DNA from: DAISJI01 sp964559835
GTDB taxonomy: Bacteria; Acidobacteriota; Terriglobia; Terriglobales; Acidobacteriaceae
Direction of reading: 5' to 3'
Assembly: GCA_964559835.1 (NCBI GenBank)
Contig: CAZLJE010000002.1
Coordinates: 124,001 to 188,000 of the forward strand
Length of the DNA: 64,000 bases
The translations under genes and the position numbers were made by a program. Position 1 is the stretch's first letter. Every line of letters begins with the position of its first letter. The notes under the pieces were generated by a model. It was not told the DNA's origin. It was given only the letters and a program-made list of their open reading frames with translations, and searched no databases. Positions 52,544 to 60,876 of the stretch are shown here, piece by piece.

Positions 52544-53908
52544 TTACTCGTACCTCAGCGCCTGCACCGGGTCGAGCTTCGCCGCGCGCGATGCGGGATA
52601 CATTCCTGAAACCAAGCTGACCACGATGGAGAACGTGATCGCGCCCGCGACCAGCCACCACGGCACCGCCCAGAAGGTCTCGGTGGGCATCTGCTGGCGG
52701 CGCAGGTAAATGTTCGTTCCGCCGTTGATCACCTGCCCGATCGTCCACCCGAACAGCACGCCGACGATCCCGCCCATCAATCCCATCACGCCCGCTTCGG
52801 CAAAGAACAATTTTTTGATGTCTGTATCCGCCGCGCCGATCGCCTTCATGATCCCGATCTCGCGACGCCGCTCCAGGATGGCCATGATCAGCGTGTTCAC
52901 GATCCCCAGCAGCGCCACCGCCAGCGCCAGGCTGCCGAAGATGCCGAGGAATAAATCCAGGATGGTAAAGAACCGCCGCAGGCTGCGCGCAGCATCGAGC
53001 AGCGAGAAGGTGGACCAGTTCATCTTCTTGATATCGTCTTCGACCGGCTGCACGTGCGCCGGATCGTCGACGCGCGCGGTCAACGCCATGTACACGCGCC
53101 CGCGATAACTCGAGCGCACCATCTCGCGCAGGTCCGACCCGAGCATGACGTTCAGCTTCTCGGCCATTCCCAGCGGCACGAACACCGCCGCGCGGCCCAC
53201 CCGCATGCCCGCTTCCGGATCGTGTTGCGTGATGCCGGCGATCCGCAGCGCCCTCGTTTTGCGCGTCACGGAAAATCCTGACGCGACCAGTTCATCGACC
53301 GCATTACCGCCGCCGGACTGACCAGGACCGCTGCTGTCGCCGGCCCCGCCACGCTCGGCGTAACGGATCGTAAGTTCCTTGCCGATCAGCGAGTCCGGAT
53401 TGTCGGCCAGGGTCTTGGCAAATTCGTCCTGCAGGATCGCTTCGTCCGCATCGCCCGACGAAAAGAATTTCCCGTGCAGGTTCTCGAATGCCTCGCGATC
53501 TTTCGCCGACGGCGGCAAGCTCGACACCTGCGTGAACTGCGGCTTTGCGCCCGCACTGACCTCCGCCATGAACCGCAGGTCGGGATAGACCTCGAGCACG
53601 TGCGGGACCTTCGCGATCTGCTCGCGCGCGCTGTCGTCGAGCGGCGGCGATGGTTTATCGTCCTGCGCAGCCTGCCGCCGGCGCGGCCCGCCAAATTCGC
53701 CCATCTCGCGCGACGACACGATCACCGTATTGAAGAGTCCCGAGCGTGCCAGCCTCCGATTCGCCATTTGTTGCAATCCGATTCCCAGCGACAGCATTGC
53801 CACCAGCGACGCCACGCCCACTGCGATTCCAACCGTGGTCAGCGAATTGCGCAGCACCGATTCGCGCAAGTTCCGCGCCGCGAGTTCGACTACATCGTTC
53901 GCCTTCAC
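52544..53908 (-). CDS. MacB-type ABC transporter permease
   Basis: A 454-aa protein. The N-terminal helix follows the motif LRESVLRNSLTTVGIAVGVAS. A large periplasmic MacB_PCD domain (residues ~60-310) carries VFVPLGMAEKLNVMLGSDLRE. Three C-terminal helices include IVNTLIMAILERRREIGIMKAIGA, GLMGGIVGVLFGW and the final ASRAAKLDPVQALRYE. It belongs to macrolide/lipoprotein-type export systems (MacB, LolC/E relatives). Its ATP-binding partner is encoded just upstream, with a 4-bp overlap. An accessory membrane-fusion protein is not seen. Confidence 0.9.
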   Translation of the reverse strand: MKANDVVELAARNLRESVLRNSLTTVGIAVGVASLVAMLSLGIGLQQMANRRLARSGLFNTVIVSSREMGEFGGPRRRQAAQDDKPSPPLDDSAREQIAKVPHVLEVYPDLRFMAEVSAGAKPQFTQVSSLPPSAKDREAFENLHGKFFSSGDADEAILQDEFAKTLADNPDSLIGKELTIRYAERGGAGDSSGPGQSGGGNAVDELVASGFSVTRKTRALRIAGITQHDPEAGMRVGRAAVFVPLGMAEKLNVMLGSDLREMVRSSYRGRVYMALTARVDDPAHVQPVEDDIKKMNWSTFSLLDAARSLRRFFTILDLFLGIFGSLALAVALLGIVNTLIMAILERRREIGIMKAIGAADTDIKKLFFAEAGVMGLMGGIVGVLFGWTIGQVINGGTNIYLRRQQMPTETFWAVPWWLVAGAITFSIVVSLVSGMYPASRAAKLDPVQALRYE

Positions 53909-54654
53909 TGCGCACCCCCACTGCTTGCCCCACCCTGAATCGTGCTGGAAGCGTGGGCAGCGGTATCGCCGACCAGATGTCCGTCGGCCAGCGCGAGCAA
54001 CCTCTTCGCGTACCGCTCCGCCAGCGCACGTTCGTGCGTCACCAGCAGTACCGTCATGCCCGACGCGTGAAATTCCTCCAGGAACCGCATCACTTCTTCA
54101 CCCGTTTTGCTGTCGAGGTTTCCTGTCGGCTCGTCGGCCAGCAGCAACGACGGCCGGTTGACCAGCGAGCGCGCAATCGACGCTCTCTGCTGCTCGCCGC
54201 CCGACAACTCGCTTGGCCGATGCTCCATCCGCCCGGCCAGCCCGACTCGCGTGAGCGCTTCCTTGGCTCGCGCCGTCCGTTCGCCGCGCTCGACCTCCGC
54301 GAACCGCATCGGCAGTTCGACGTTCTCCAGCAAGGTCATCGTGGGCACAAGGTTGAAAGATTGAAAGACCATCCCGACCGTATGCCGGCGATAGCGTGCC
54401 AGCTCTTCGCCATTCAACGCGCTCAGTTCGCGGCCCATCACCTGGAGCGTGCCGCTGCTCGAGCGGTCCAGGCCGCCGATCAGGTTCAACAGCGTGGATT
54501 TACCCGAGCCAGAGGCGCCGAGCAGGGCCACGAATTCTCCGCCGGCGATCTCGAGGGACACCCGGTCCACCGCGCGGATCGTGCTCTCGCCCATCCGGTA
54601 CTCGCGGCTCAACTCGCGCGCCAGCACCGCCGCTGCAATATTGTTGTCAGCCAT
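53905..54654 (-). CDS. ABC transporter ATP-binding protein (MacB/LolD type)
   Basis: A 249-aa protein from the ATG at 54654; longer upstream frames run into repeat sequence. Motifs: Walker A GASGSGKST, Q-loop VFQSFNLVPTMT, signature LSGGEQQRASIARSL, Walker B LLLADEPTGNLD and the H-loop in VLLVTHERALAE. It powers the permease encoded downstream (ATGA overlap). The C-terminus ends AAHASSTIQGGASSGGAQ. The part HASSTIQGGA is encoded by a palindromic element (copy D), so the natural end of the protein has probably been extended. Confidence 0.92.
   Translation of the reverse strand: MADNNIAAAVLARELSREYRMGESTIRAVDRVSLEIAGGEFVALLGASGSGKSTLLNLIGGLDRSSSGTLQVMGRELSALNGEELARYRRHTVGMVFQSFNLVPTMTLLENVELPMRFAEVERGERTARAKEALTRVGLAGRMEHRPSELSGGEQQRASIARSLVNRPSLLLADEPTGNLDSKTGEEVMRFLEEFHASGMTVLLVTHERALAERYAKRLLALADGHLVGDTAAHASSTIQGGASSGGAQ
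53926..53959. repeat. CCCACCC/GGGTGGG palindrome, copy D (3' end of the ABC ATPase gene)
   Basis: TGCCCCACCCT..AGCGTGGGCA, with one mismatch in the right arm. It matches copy B (29854-29884) at about 28 of 33 positions and is read in the same frame, giving HASSTIQGGA as part of the last 16 residues of the ATPase. Confidence 0.82.
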
Positions 54655-54705
54655 TGCGCTGATATTAAATGATGGCCGATTCGGGGATTGTGAAGACGTG
54701 TAAAT

Positions 54706-54840
54706 GATGGTTATTGGTAGTTGGTTCTTGGTTATTGGTGTCGATCGCCAGTCGCCAACAACCGATGACCAAGTACCAACAACCAATTACCAGGTAGCTT
54801 TTCCAATCGACAATCAGCAATCGGCAATCGACAATCGTCC
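54706..54840. repeat. Short-word inverted repeat plus tandem (words TTGGT(A)TTGG and AATCGGC)
   Basis: The left arm (54706-54741, ATTGGTAGTTGGTTCTTGG-like) and right arm (54757-54800, CCAACAACCGATGACCAAG-like) are complementary. Directly after, 54806-54840 has AATCGACAATCAGCAATCGG tandem words. It fills the space between the divergent ABC ATPase and APC genes and abuts the APC start. Confidence 0.82.
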
Positions 54841-54844
54841 TTCC

Positions 54845-56179
54845 ATGTCCACGACCCCTGCGCCTGCCCTCCGCCGCACCCTCGGCCTCTGGGACCTCAT
54901 CTTCATCGGCATCGTCATCATCCAACCGATCGCGCCCATGGGCGTGTACGGCGTCATCAGCAACCGCGCCGGCGGACACGTCGTCACCACCATCCTCATC
55001 GCCATGGTCGCTATGCTCTTCACGGCCATCAGCTACGGCCGCATGGCGCGCGTCTACCCCAGTGCCGGCTCCGCGTACACCTACGTCAGCCAGGAGATCC
55101 ACCCGGCGCTCGGATACCTGACCGGCTGGGCCATGGTCATGGACTACGTTCTGAACCCGCTCATCTGCACCGTCATCTGCGGCAAACTCACGCAGAACAT
55201 CATTCCGCTTCCCTACTGGGCACTGGCTGTCTTCTTCGCCGCGTTCTTCTCCGGCGTGAACCTGCTCGGCGTGAAGACGTCCGCGCGCATCAACGAAGTA
55301 CTGGCGCTCGGCATGATGGTCGTCGTTGTAATCTTCTTCGTCTTCGTCGGCCGCACCATCTACGGGCTCCACGAATTCGGCGCCGGATACTTCACGCGGC
55401 CTTTCTACGACCCGCAGACATTCCGGTGGGGCGGCGTCTTCGGCGGGACGTCGATCGCGGTGCTGACCTACATCGGGTTCGACGGCATTTCTACCTTATC
55501 GGAAGAGGTCGAAAATCCGCGCCGGAATATCCTGCTCGCGACCGTGCTGACCTGCGTTGTGATCGGCATTCTGTCAGCGCTGGAGGTGTATGCCGCGCAA
55601 CTCGTGTGGAGTTCGCAACAGTTCGATCCGGCGAAGATCGAAAGTGCCTTCCCACTCGTCGCGCAACGCGCCGGCGGCTTCTTCCTCTTCCACCTGCTGA
55701 ACTTCACCATCCTGATCGCGAATATCGGCTCCGGCATGGGCGCGCAACTCGCCGCCGCCCGGCTGCTCTTTGGCATGGGCCGCTCCAACGCTCTGCCGCG
55801 CAGCTTCTTCGGACAGGTCGATAGCGCCCGCCTCATTCCGCGCAATAACGTCCTCCTCATCGGGCTCGTCGCGCTTGGTGGTGCGATGCTCATCAGCTAC
55901 GAGCGTGGCGCCGAATTGCTGAACTTCGGCGCGCTCATCGCCTTCATGGGCGTGAATCTGGCGGCGCTGGTGCGCTATTACCTTCGTGGCCAACGGACCG
56001 CCGGCAACCTGGTCCCACCTGTGCTCGGATTTCTGATCTGCGCCCTGCTGTGGTGGAACCTGAGCCTGCCCGCAAAGAAACTGGGCGTGGTGTGGCTTGC
56101 GTCCGGCATCGCCTACGGCGCGTGGCGCACGCGAGGATTCAGGCGAGAACTGGTGCGCTTCGACGCGGAAGAATCGTAA
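54845..56179 (+). CDS. APC-superfamily amino acid permease
   Basis: A 444-aa protein from the ATG at 54845 (STTPAPALRRTLGLWDLIF). About 12 helices; helix 1 has IFIGIVIIQPIAPMGVYG. Other motifs are RVYPSAGSAYTYVSQEIHP, NIGSGMGAQLAAARLLFGMGR and GFDGISTLSEEVENPRRNI, the latter typical of APC amino acid transporters. A charged tail ends RRELVRFDAEES. The substrate is unknown. It is one of two APC permeases in the window. No ribosome site is visible within the repeat sequence just before the start. Confidence 0.88.
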   Translation: MSTTPAPALRRTLGLWDLIFIGIVIIQPIAPMGVYGVISNRAGGHVVTTILIAMVAMLFTAISYGRMARVYPSAGSAYTYVSQEIHPALGYLTGWAMVMDYVLNPLICTVICGKLTQNIIPLPYWALAVFFAAFFSGVNLLGVKTSARINEVLALGMMVVVVIFFVFVGRTIYGLHEFGAGYFTRPFYDPQTFRWGGVFGGTSIAVLTYIGFDGISTLSEEVENPRRNILLATVLTCVVIGILSALEVYAAQLVWSSQQFDPAKIESAFPLVAQRAGGFFLFHLLNFTILIANIGSGMGAQLAAARLLFGMGRSNALPRSFFGQVDSARLIPRNNVLLIGLVALGGAMLISYERGAELLNFGALIAFMGVNLAALVRYYLRGQRTAGNLVPPVLGFLICALLWWNLSLPAKKLGVVWLASGIAYGAWRTRGFRRELVRFDAEES

Positions 56180-56183
56180 TTGG

Positions 56184-56309
56184 TTGTTCGTACTTGGTAC
56201 TTGGTACTTGGTTGGTTGTTCGTGGAGGTCAACTCGCAACCTCTGGTCGCCGATCACCAATTACCAATTACCAAGTACCAAGTACCAATTACCAATTACC
56301 AATTACGAA
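56184..56309. repeat. Short-word inverted repeat (word GTACTTGGTACTTGG)
   Basis: The left arm (56184-56235, tandem TACTTGG/TTGGTTG words) and right arm (56258-56309, CCAATTACC/CCAAGTACC words) are complementary. It lies between the stops of the convergent APC permease and GH2 genes. Confidence 0.88.
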
Positions 56310-58958
56310 TTACTGCCTTACCGCAATATTCTTCCCCTCCACGTTCCAACCCTCGACCCTCACCGTCCCCGCCCCGCGCAACTGCCGGGCCGCTACTCGC
56401 GCCGTGATCTCCCGCTTCTCACCCGGGAGCAGCGATACGTAATTGTCATCCCACAGCACCGGCAGCACGTCCGTTCCGTCTTCGCCGAGCAACCGCACCC
56501 GAACCATGAATGCGAGGCTCTTCGACGGATTCGCCAGTAACACGCGTGTGATTCTCTCTTGTGCCTCTACGCGTGTTGTTGCTGTGACGTCGACACTCAC
56601 TTTTGGGAGATCGTTCAGCGCCTTGTAATCCGCGTGCTGCGTCACGGGCGTGAGGTAGTAATTCGTCTTCGACCAGTCCAGCACGTCTGGCTGTGTGGAG
56701 AGCCAGTAGAAATTCGAACTGACCAGCTTGCCCGCGCTGTCCGTCATCGACAAGCGAAGGAAGTACGTCGTTGAGAGCCCCTCGATCGCCGGAATCGTCA
56801 GCGCCCGCGCCACGCCGTCGTCCTCGACGTCCACGTTCACCGTCCTGGTGAACTTCTGCGTCAGGTCGAGGTTGTAAACCGTCGCCGTGACCTTCAAACC
56901 GCGGAACACCTGGTACAGGTTGTTGACCACCACCACCGATGCGTCGTCGTAGGAATACTGCACGTGCAGCGGCTCGTTCGCCTTGCGCGTGCCGAAGTAC
57001 CCTCCCGCCGGCATCAGGTACCAGTCGTACAAGTGCCAGATCATCGACGGCCACGCGTTGTTCAGCATCCACTGGATCACTCCGGTCGATGTGTACTTGT
57101 TGCGCCCGAACGCCTCGAACATCGCGCGCTCGCCGTCGTAGGCCAGCGCCTGCGATTTCAGCGCGTAGTCCTCGACGCTGCTCGCCTCGCCGTAACGCGC
57201 GTTCATCGCCGCCGTGAACACGTCGAGTGTCTTGAATTTTCCAAGCCCGCAGTGGAACCGCCACACGTCATCGATCGGCCACAGGTGCTCCTGCCCGAGC
57301 GTCGCGCGCAGACTCTCGACCGGCGGAACCGCAGGCCCGGGGCTGGTCTCGGTGTTGAAGCCGTACGCGCCGCCGTACCTGTCCTTGTCAGCCAGCCAGT
57401 ACGACGGCGGCACCCACTCGTAGGGCCCGGTCATCTTCACGCCGCTCGCGCCGCTCACCGTCGTCGGCTTCGAAGTCGCGGACGACACAATCGGGTTCGG
57501 CCAATTCAATTCCTTCTCGATCGCCAGGTATCCGCTCTCGACCTCCGCGGGCGGCGGATTATCGCTTCCGTTAAGCCACATCAGCACGCTCGGATGATTG
57601 CGCAGCCGCAGGATCTGGGTGCGCAGCGATTCGTTGGCGACCGCGCGAGTCTCGTCCGTCCACTTCGGCCACTGCTCCCACATGTCGCAGCAGCACCAGC
57701 CCGCCATGACGAGAATCCCCATGCGGTCGGCCTGCTCGAAGAAGTGGTCGGTCTCGATCTTGCCCTCCAGCCGCACGGTGTTCAGGTTCATCTGCCGGAC
57801 GTAACGCAACTCGTCGTCGATGCGCTCGTCGCTCGCATTCAGCAGCATGTCCGGTGCCCAGCCCGCCCCGCGGATCAGAATGTTGCGGCCATTGATCTTG
57901 AATTGCCGGTAACCCTTGTCGTTCAGCTCGCTGGTGATCTTCCGGATGCCGAAGGTGACTAACTGCGCGTCCGAGCCGCGGCCGTTGAGATCGAACGTAA
58001 CTGTTGCCGTGTAGAGGTTTTGAACACCTAGCGGTGCTGGCCACCACACTTGCGGGTGCTTGATAGCGAGCTCCGGGAATTGGTCGGGAGCGAAAGTAAC
58101 GACCTTTTTTGTGTTTGGGGCAATCTCAACTGTCTGACGAATCAGGATGGGCCCAATCGCGACTTGCGCTATTCCCTTTTGCGGGTGGTCGGTCACGTTG
58201 CGCAATTCTGTCGTGACAGTCAGGTTGGCGGTCTTCAGGTCCGGGACACTTAGGTCGCTCATGACCTGTGTATTCCGCACCGACACTGGCCCACTGAAGC
58301 TCAGCCACACCTCGCGCCACAGACCCATGTTCTTGTCGGGCGGCGCGGGACTCCAATCTACCCAGTTGATCCCAAGGTCCGTCTCTGTCGGCGGGAACAC
58401 TTCGACCGCAAGCACATTCTTGCCCTGCTTTAAATTCCCGCTGACGTTGTAGTCGAACGCCCTCCACGTCCCAGCCGCATCGTTCGCATCGGCGATCTGT
58501 TTGCCGTTGATCCAGATGTTCGCCCGGTAGTTGATCCCGTCGAAGTGCAGCCACTTCTGCTCAGTGGGTGGCCCACCCAAGCCGGTTTTGCTTGGGTGGG
58601 TATCAAACTCCACCCGATACCACCACGAGCACTTGAAGGGGCTGTCATCCGCCATCGGCTGAACGGCGAACATCGTCCCGATCGGATTTACGCCGGGTAT
58701 CTGCCGCAGGTTCGTCCCGTAATGAGGTTCGGGATACACCTTGTCCGCCACCAGGTTCGCCAGCACGCCACCCGGCACGGTCGCCTTGTACCAGCCTTCC
58801 GGCTTGAATTGTGCGCTGGAAATGACGTCGCCCTTCTCCGCGACCTTGCAGGATGACTGGATCTGCCAGCCGGACTTCAACGCCAGCGATCCCGGCGTGG
58901 GCGACGCAAACGAAACAACAGAAGACATCACAATGAATGCCGCGACCAAAAGTCGCAC
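56310..58958 (-). CDS. GH2 glycoside hydrolase, exo-beta-D-glucosaminidase-like
   Basis: An 882-aa secreted enzyme with a GTG start at 58958 and GGAGG six bases upstream. Signal peptide ~1-18 (LLVAAFIVMSSVVSFAS). A GH2 sandwich domain contains PHYGTNLRQIPG and WLHFDGINYRANIWING. A second domain and a TIM barrel with MWLNGSDNPPPAEVE and GGAYGFNTETSPGPAVP follow. D~466 and E~537 align in spacing with the catalytic Asp and Glu of CsxA-type exo-beta-D-glucosaminidases. It should release glucosamine from chitosan oligomers or a related sugar in the periplasm. A palindrome-coded insertion of ~13 residues starts at residue 121 (HPSKTGLGGPPTE). Confidence 0.88.
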   Translation of the reverse strand: MRLLVAAFIVMSSVVSFASPTPGSLALKSGWQIQSSCKVAEKGDVISSAQFKPEGWYKATVPGGVLANLVADKVYPEPHYGTNLRQIPGVNPIGTMFAVQPMADDSPFKCSWWYRVEFDTHPSKTGLGGPPTEQKWLHFDGINYRANIWINGKQIADANDAAGTWRAFDYNVSGNLKQGKNVLAVEVFPPTETDLGINWVDWSPAPPDKNMGLWREVWLSFSGPVSVRNTQVMSDLSVPDLKTANLTVTTELRNVTDHPQKGIAQVAIGPILIRQTVEIAPNTKKVVTFAPDQFPELAIKHPQVWWPAPLGVQNLYTATVTFDLNGRGSDAQLVTFGIRKITSELNDKGYRQFKINGRNILIRGAGWAPDMLLNASDERIDDELRYVRQMNLNTVRLEGKIETDHFFEQADRMGILVMAGWCCCDMWEQWPKWTDETRAVANESLRTQILRLRNHPSVLMWLNGSDNPPPAEVESGYLAIEKELNWPNPIVSSATSKPTTVSGASGVKMTGPYEWVPPSYWLADKDRYGGAYGFNTETSPGPAVPPVESLRATLGQEHLWPIDDVWRFHCGLGKFKTLDVFTAAMNARYGEASSVEDYALKSQALAYDGERAMFEAFGRNKYTSTGVIQWMLNNAWPSMIWHLYDWYLMPAGGYFGTRKANEPLHVQYSYDDASVVVVNNLYQVFRGLKVTATVYNLDLTQKFTRTVNVDVEDDGVARALTIPAIEGLSTTYFLRLSMTDSAGKLVSSNFYWLSTQPDVLDWSKTNYYLTPVTQHADYKALNDLPKVSVDVTATTRVEAQERITRVLLANPSKSLAFMVRVRLLGEDGTDVLPVLWDDNYVSLLPGEKREITARVAARQLRGAGTVRVEGWNVEGKNIAVRQ
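58566..58600. repeat. CCCACCC/GGGTGGG palindrome, copy E (inside the GH2 gene)
   Basis: The perfect stem CCCACCCAAGC / GCTTGGGTGGG with loop CGGTTTT is preceded by GGGTG. It is in frame with the GH2 gene and encodes HPSKTGLGGPP in the N-terminal sandwich domain, just before the conserved WLHFDG strand. Same core structure as intergenic copies A and C. Confidence 0.9.
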
Positions 58959-59380
58959 AATGGGCCTCCGCGAGACCCATCACTATAACGTGTCAAATCA
59001 CCTCTGCGTTCTCTGCCTCTCTGCGTCCTCTGCGCTGGTGTTTTTCCGCTCATCACACATGTGTGTGACAAAATCGCAATTCTCTTGACCCGGCCCATTT
59101 CGAGAGCAACGATGTATGTACCGCGGCCAGCCGCGGAAGGAGTTGTGTCTTCCCGGCTCCTTGGCTCTTTGAAAACGCACGCGGCCCCGATCGTAGGTTA
59201 ACCAGATAGTAATTTTCTGCCGTCGTTAACTCCCGCTCAGGTTACCTGCGGATACTTGGGTTACCCATGGGTTACCCAGATAACCCAATACACGCTCTAA
59301 GCCATTCATCTTCGTGGCTTTAGCTTCCAGCGCACTGGGTAGGCAGGGGGAGGGGGGTGGGGTTGACGAGGTAGTAAAAC
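58959..59380. other. Intergenic region with word repeats
   Basis: About 420 nt. It contains a single-arm word array (CTCTGCGTTCTCTGC, TCTGCGTCCTCTGCGCTGG, 59003-59047) and, at 59238-59290, several direct copies of GGTTACC (GGGTTACCC spaced by AT). No gene is visible; the promoter of the GH2 gene is probably at its left edge. Confidence 0.6.
59003..59047. repeat. Single-arm word repeat (word CTCTGCGT)
   Basis: Tandem imperfect copies of CTCTGCGT/CTCTGCCT on the plus strand, without a complementary arm nearby, between the GH2 promoter and the GGTTACC repeats. Confidence 0.6.
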
Positions 59381-60712
59381 TCAGCTCCGGTGCTTCGCCG
59401 ATTCCTCGCCTTGGAGACGCAGCAACTCGGCGCTGAACTCGACTGCATACGTATCGGGATCCTTGAGTCGCCGGAACCGTTCGGGTAGGCGCGACAGTTG
59501 CTCTTTCGCGTACCGCTGGACGTCCGGCAGAGAAGGTGGAGCAGTCAGACGCTTGCCATTCCGCATGACGCAGACCTGCAAAGGCACCGCTGCCACGCGG
59601 TCTTCGCCCTGGCACGCGATGAGGTCATGATCGAACTGCCCATCCCGCGTGAAGCGGTACACCTGCTTGGCTCCCGGAAACGTGTCCTTATGTCCGCTCA
59701 GCTTGATGGCGTACGTGTGCTCGCCCGCGTCCTCCAACTCGACCAGCTTGTACACGCCGCTCAGCGCCGGCGCATCGTACGAAGTCGCCAGCTCCGTCCC
59801 GACGCCGAATGCGTCGATGGGCGCGCTCTTCGACACCAGCTCCGCGATCGAATACTCGTTCAGGTCTCCGCTCGCGAAGATCGTCGTATCTTGCAGGCCG
59901 CCCGCGTCCAGCCGCTTTCGTACCTCGCGCGCGACCTCCGCCAGGTCGCCGCTGTCGATGCGCACGCCCTTGGGCCGTAATCCGCTCGCGACGATCCGGT
60001 CGATCGCCGCCAGCGTGTCGTACGTATCCACCAGCAGCGTGGAATGTTCGGGGAAAATGCGCTCGAACTCGAGAAAGCTCTCCGCCTCGTCCGGGAAGGC
60101 CATGATGAACGAGTGCGCCAGCGTGCCAAACACTGGGATCCCGAACCGCATGCCGGCCTCAACATTCGACGTTCCCATGCACCCGCCGATATAAGCTGCA
60201 CGCGCCGCCAGCACACCCGACTCCGGCCCGTGCGCGCGCCGCGTGCCGAATTCCACCACGCTTCTTCCCTGCGCGGCCTGGGTGATGCGCGCCGCTTTTG
60301 TCGCCACCAGCGTCTGGAAGCAAATCTGCGACAGCAGATACGTCTCGACGATCTGCGCTTCGATGATCGGCGCCGTCACGCGGAGGATCGGCTCGTTCGG
60401 AAACGCGACTGTTCCTTCCGGCATGGCCCAGACTTCCCCGGTGAATCGAAACTGCTCGAGGTAGTTGAAGAAGTCGTCCGACACGCCCTTGAATACCGGC
60501 TGCTTGATCAGGTACGAGATCTGTTCCGGCGTGAAGCGGAGGTTCTGCAGGTACTCGAGCGCCTGATCCAGTCCGGCGGTGAGAAGGAACGAGCGGTTCG
60601 GCGGAAGCCTTCTCGCGAACAGCTCGAATGTCGCCGTCGGACGCACGCCGCTGTCGAAGTACGCGGCTGCCATCGTCAATTCGTAGAGGTCTGTATTCAG
60701 CGCTGAGTGCAC
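59381..60712 (-). CDS. pncB: Nicotinate phosphoribosyltransferase
   Basis: A 443-aa protein using the GTG at 60712 (VHSALNTDLYELTMAAAYF); an upstream frame runs into repeat sequence. Motifs: ALNTDLYELTM, SLLVDTYDTLAAIDRIVASG-like region, RIDSGDLAEVAREVRKRLD and GVGTELATSYDAPALSGVYKLVEL. It ligates nicotinate to PRPP with ATP use, a step of NAD salvage. It stands between a hairpin repeat and the repeat-rich intergenic region. The start codon is uncertain since no strong ribosome site is seen. Confidence 0.92.
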   Translation of the reverse strand: MHSALNTDLYELTMAAAYFDSGVRPTATFELFARRLPPNRSFLLTAGLDQALEYLQNLRFTPEQISYLIKQPVFKGVSDDFFNYLEQFRFTGEVWAMPEGTVAFPNEPILRVTAPIIEAQIVETYLLSQICFQTLVATKAARITQAAQGRSVVEFGTRRAHGPESGVLAARAAYIGGCMGTSNVEAGMRFGIPVFGTLAHSFIMAFPDEAESFLEFERIFPEHSTLLVDTYDTLAAIDRIVASGLRPKGVRIDSGDLAEVAREVRKRLDAGGLQDTTIFASGDLNEYSIAELVSKSAPIDAFGVGTELATSYDAPALSGVYKLVELEDAGEHTYAIKLSGHKDTFPGAKQVYRFTRDGQFDHDLIACQGEDRVAAVPLQVCVMRNGKRLTAPPSLPDVQRYAKEQLSRLPERFRRLKDPDTYAVEFSAELLRLQGEESAKHRS

Positions 60713-60732
60713 GCAGATTCGATGCTGGAAAC

Positions 60733-60819
60733 ATGTATTCCGTATTTCGTATTCCGTATCTCGCCCAGACACTGTCAACGACACAGACCGGAATACAGGA
60801 TACGGAATACGGAATACGA
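60733..60819. repeat. Short-word inverted repeat (word GTATTCC)
   Basis: The left arm from 60733 is TGTATTCCGTATTTCGTATTCCGTATC. The right arm to 60819 is CGGAATACAGGATACGGAATACGGAATACG, close to its complement. The same word is seen at 46.79-46.88 kb. Confidence 0.9.
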
Positions 60820-60848
60820 AAAAAGGGCCAGCCGTTTCGGCCAGCCCT
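60819..60848 (-). terminator. Intrinsic terminator of the VPS10-like gene
   Basis: On the minus strand an 11-bp stem (AGGGCTGGCCG / CGGCTGGCCCT, with two G-U pairs) and a 3-nt loop is followed by TTTTTTCG. It lies 27 nt past the stop at 60875. A tandem CCTTGAGC word (60848-60876) lies between the two. Confidence 0.85.
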
Positions 60849-60876
60849 TGAGCCTTGCTCCTTGAGCCTTGAGCCT
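60848..60876. repeat. Single-arm word repeat (word CCTTGAGC)
   Basis: CTTGAGCCTTGCTCCTTGAG and one more unit, directly at the stop of the VPS10-like gene. Confidence 0.6.

Noticed and set aside
54655..54786. N-terminal extension of the ABC ATPase into repeat sequence
   Set aside because: The extra ~44 residues come from word-repeat DNA and precede the normal start MADNNIAAA; not conserved-looking.
59226..59615. 129-codon minus-strand open frame at the end of pncB
   Set aside because: Overlaps the 3' end of pncB in another frame and runs into repeat sequence; no coding signal of its own.
60713..60784. N-terminal extension of nicotinate phosphoribosyltransferase
   Set aside because: It would be translated from the GTATTCC repeat; the family begins near ALNTDLYELTM.
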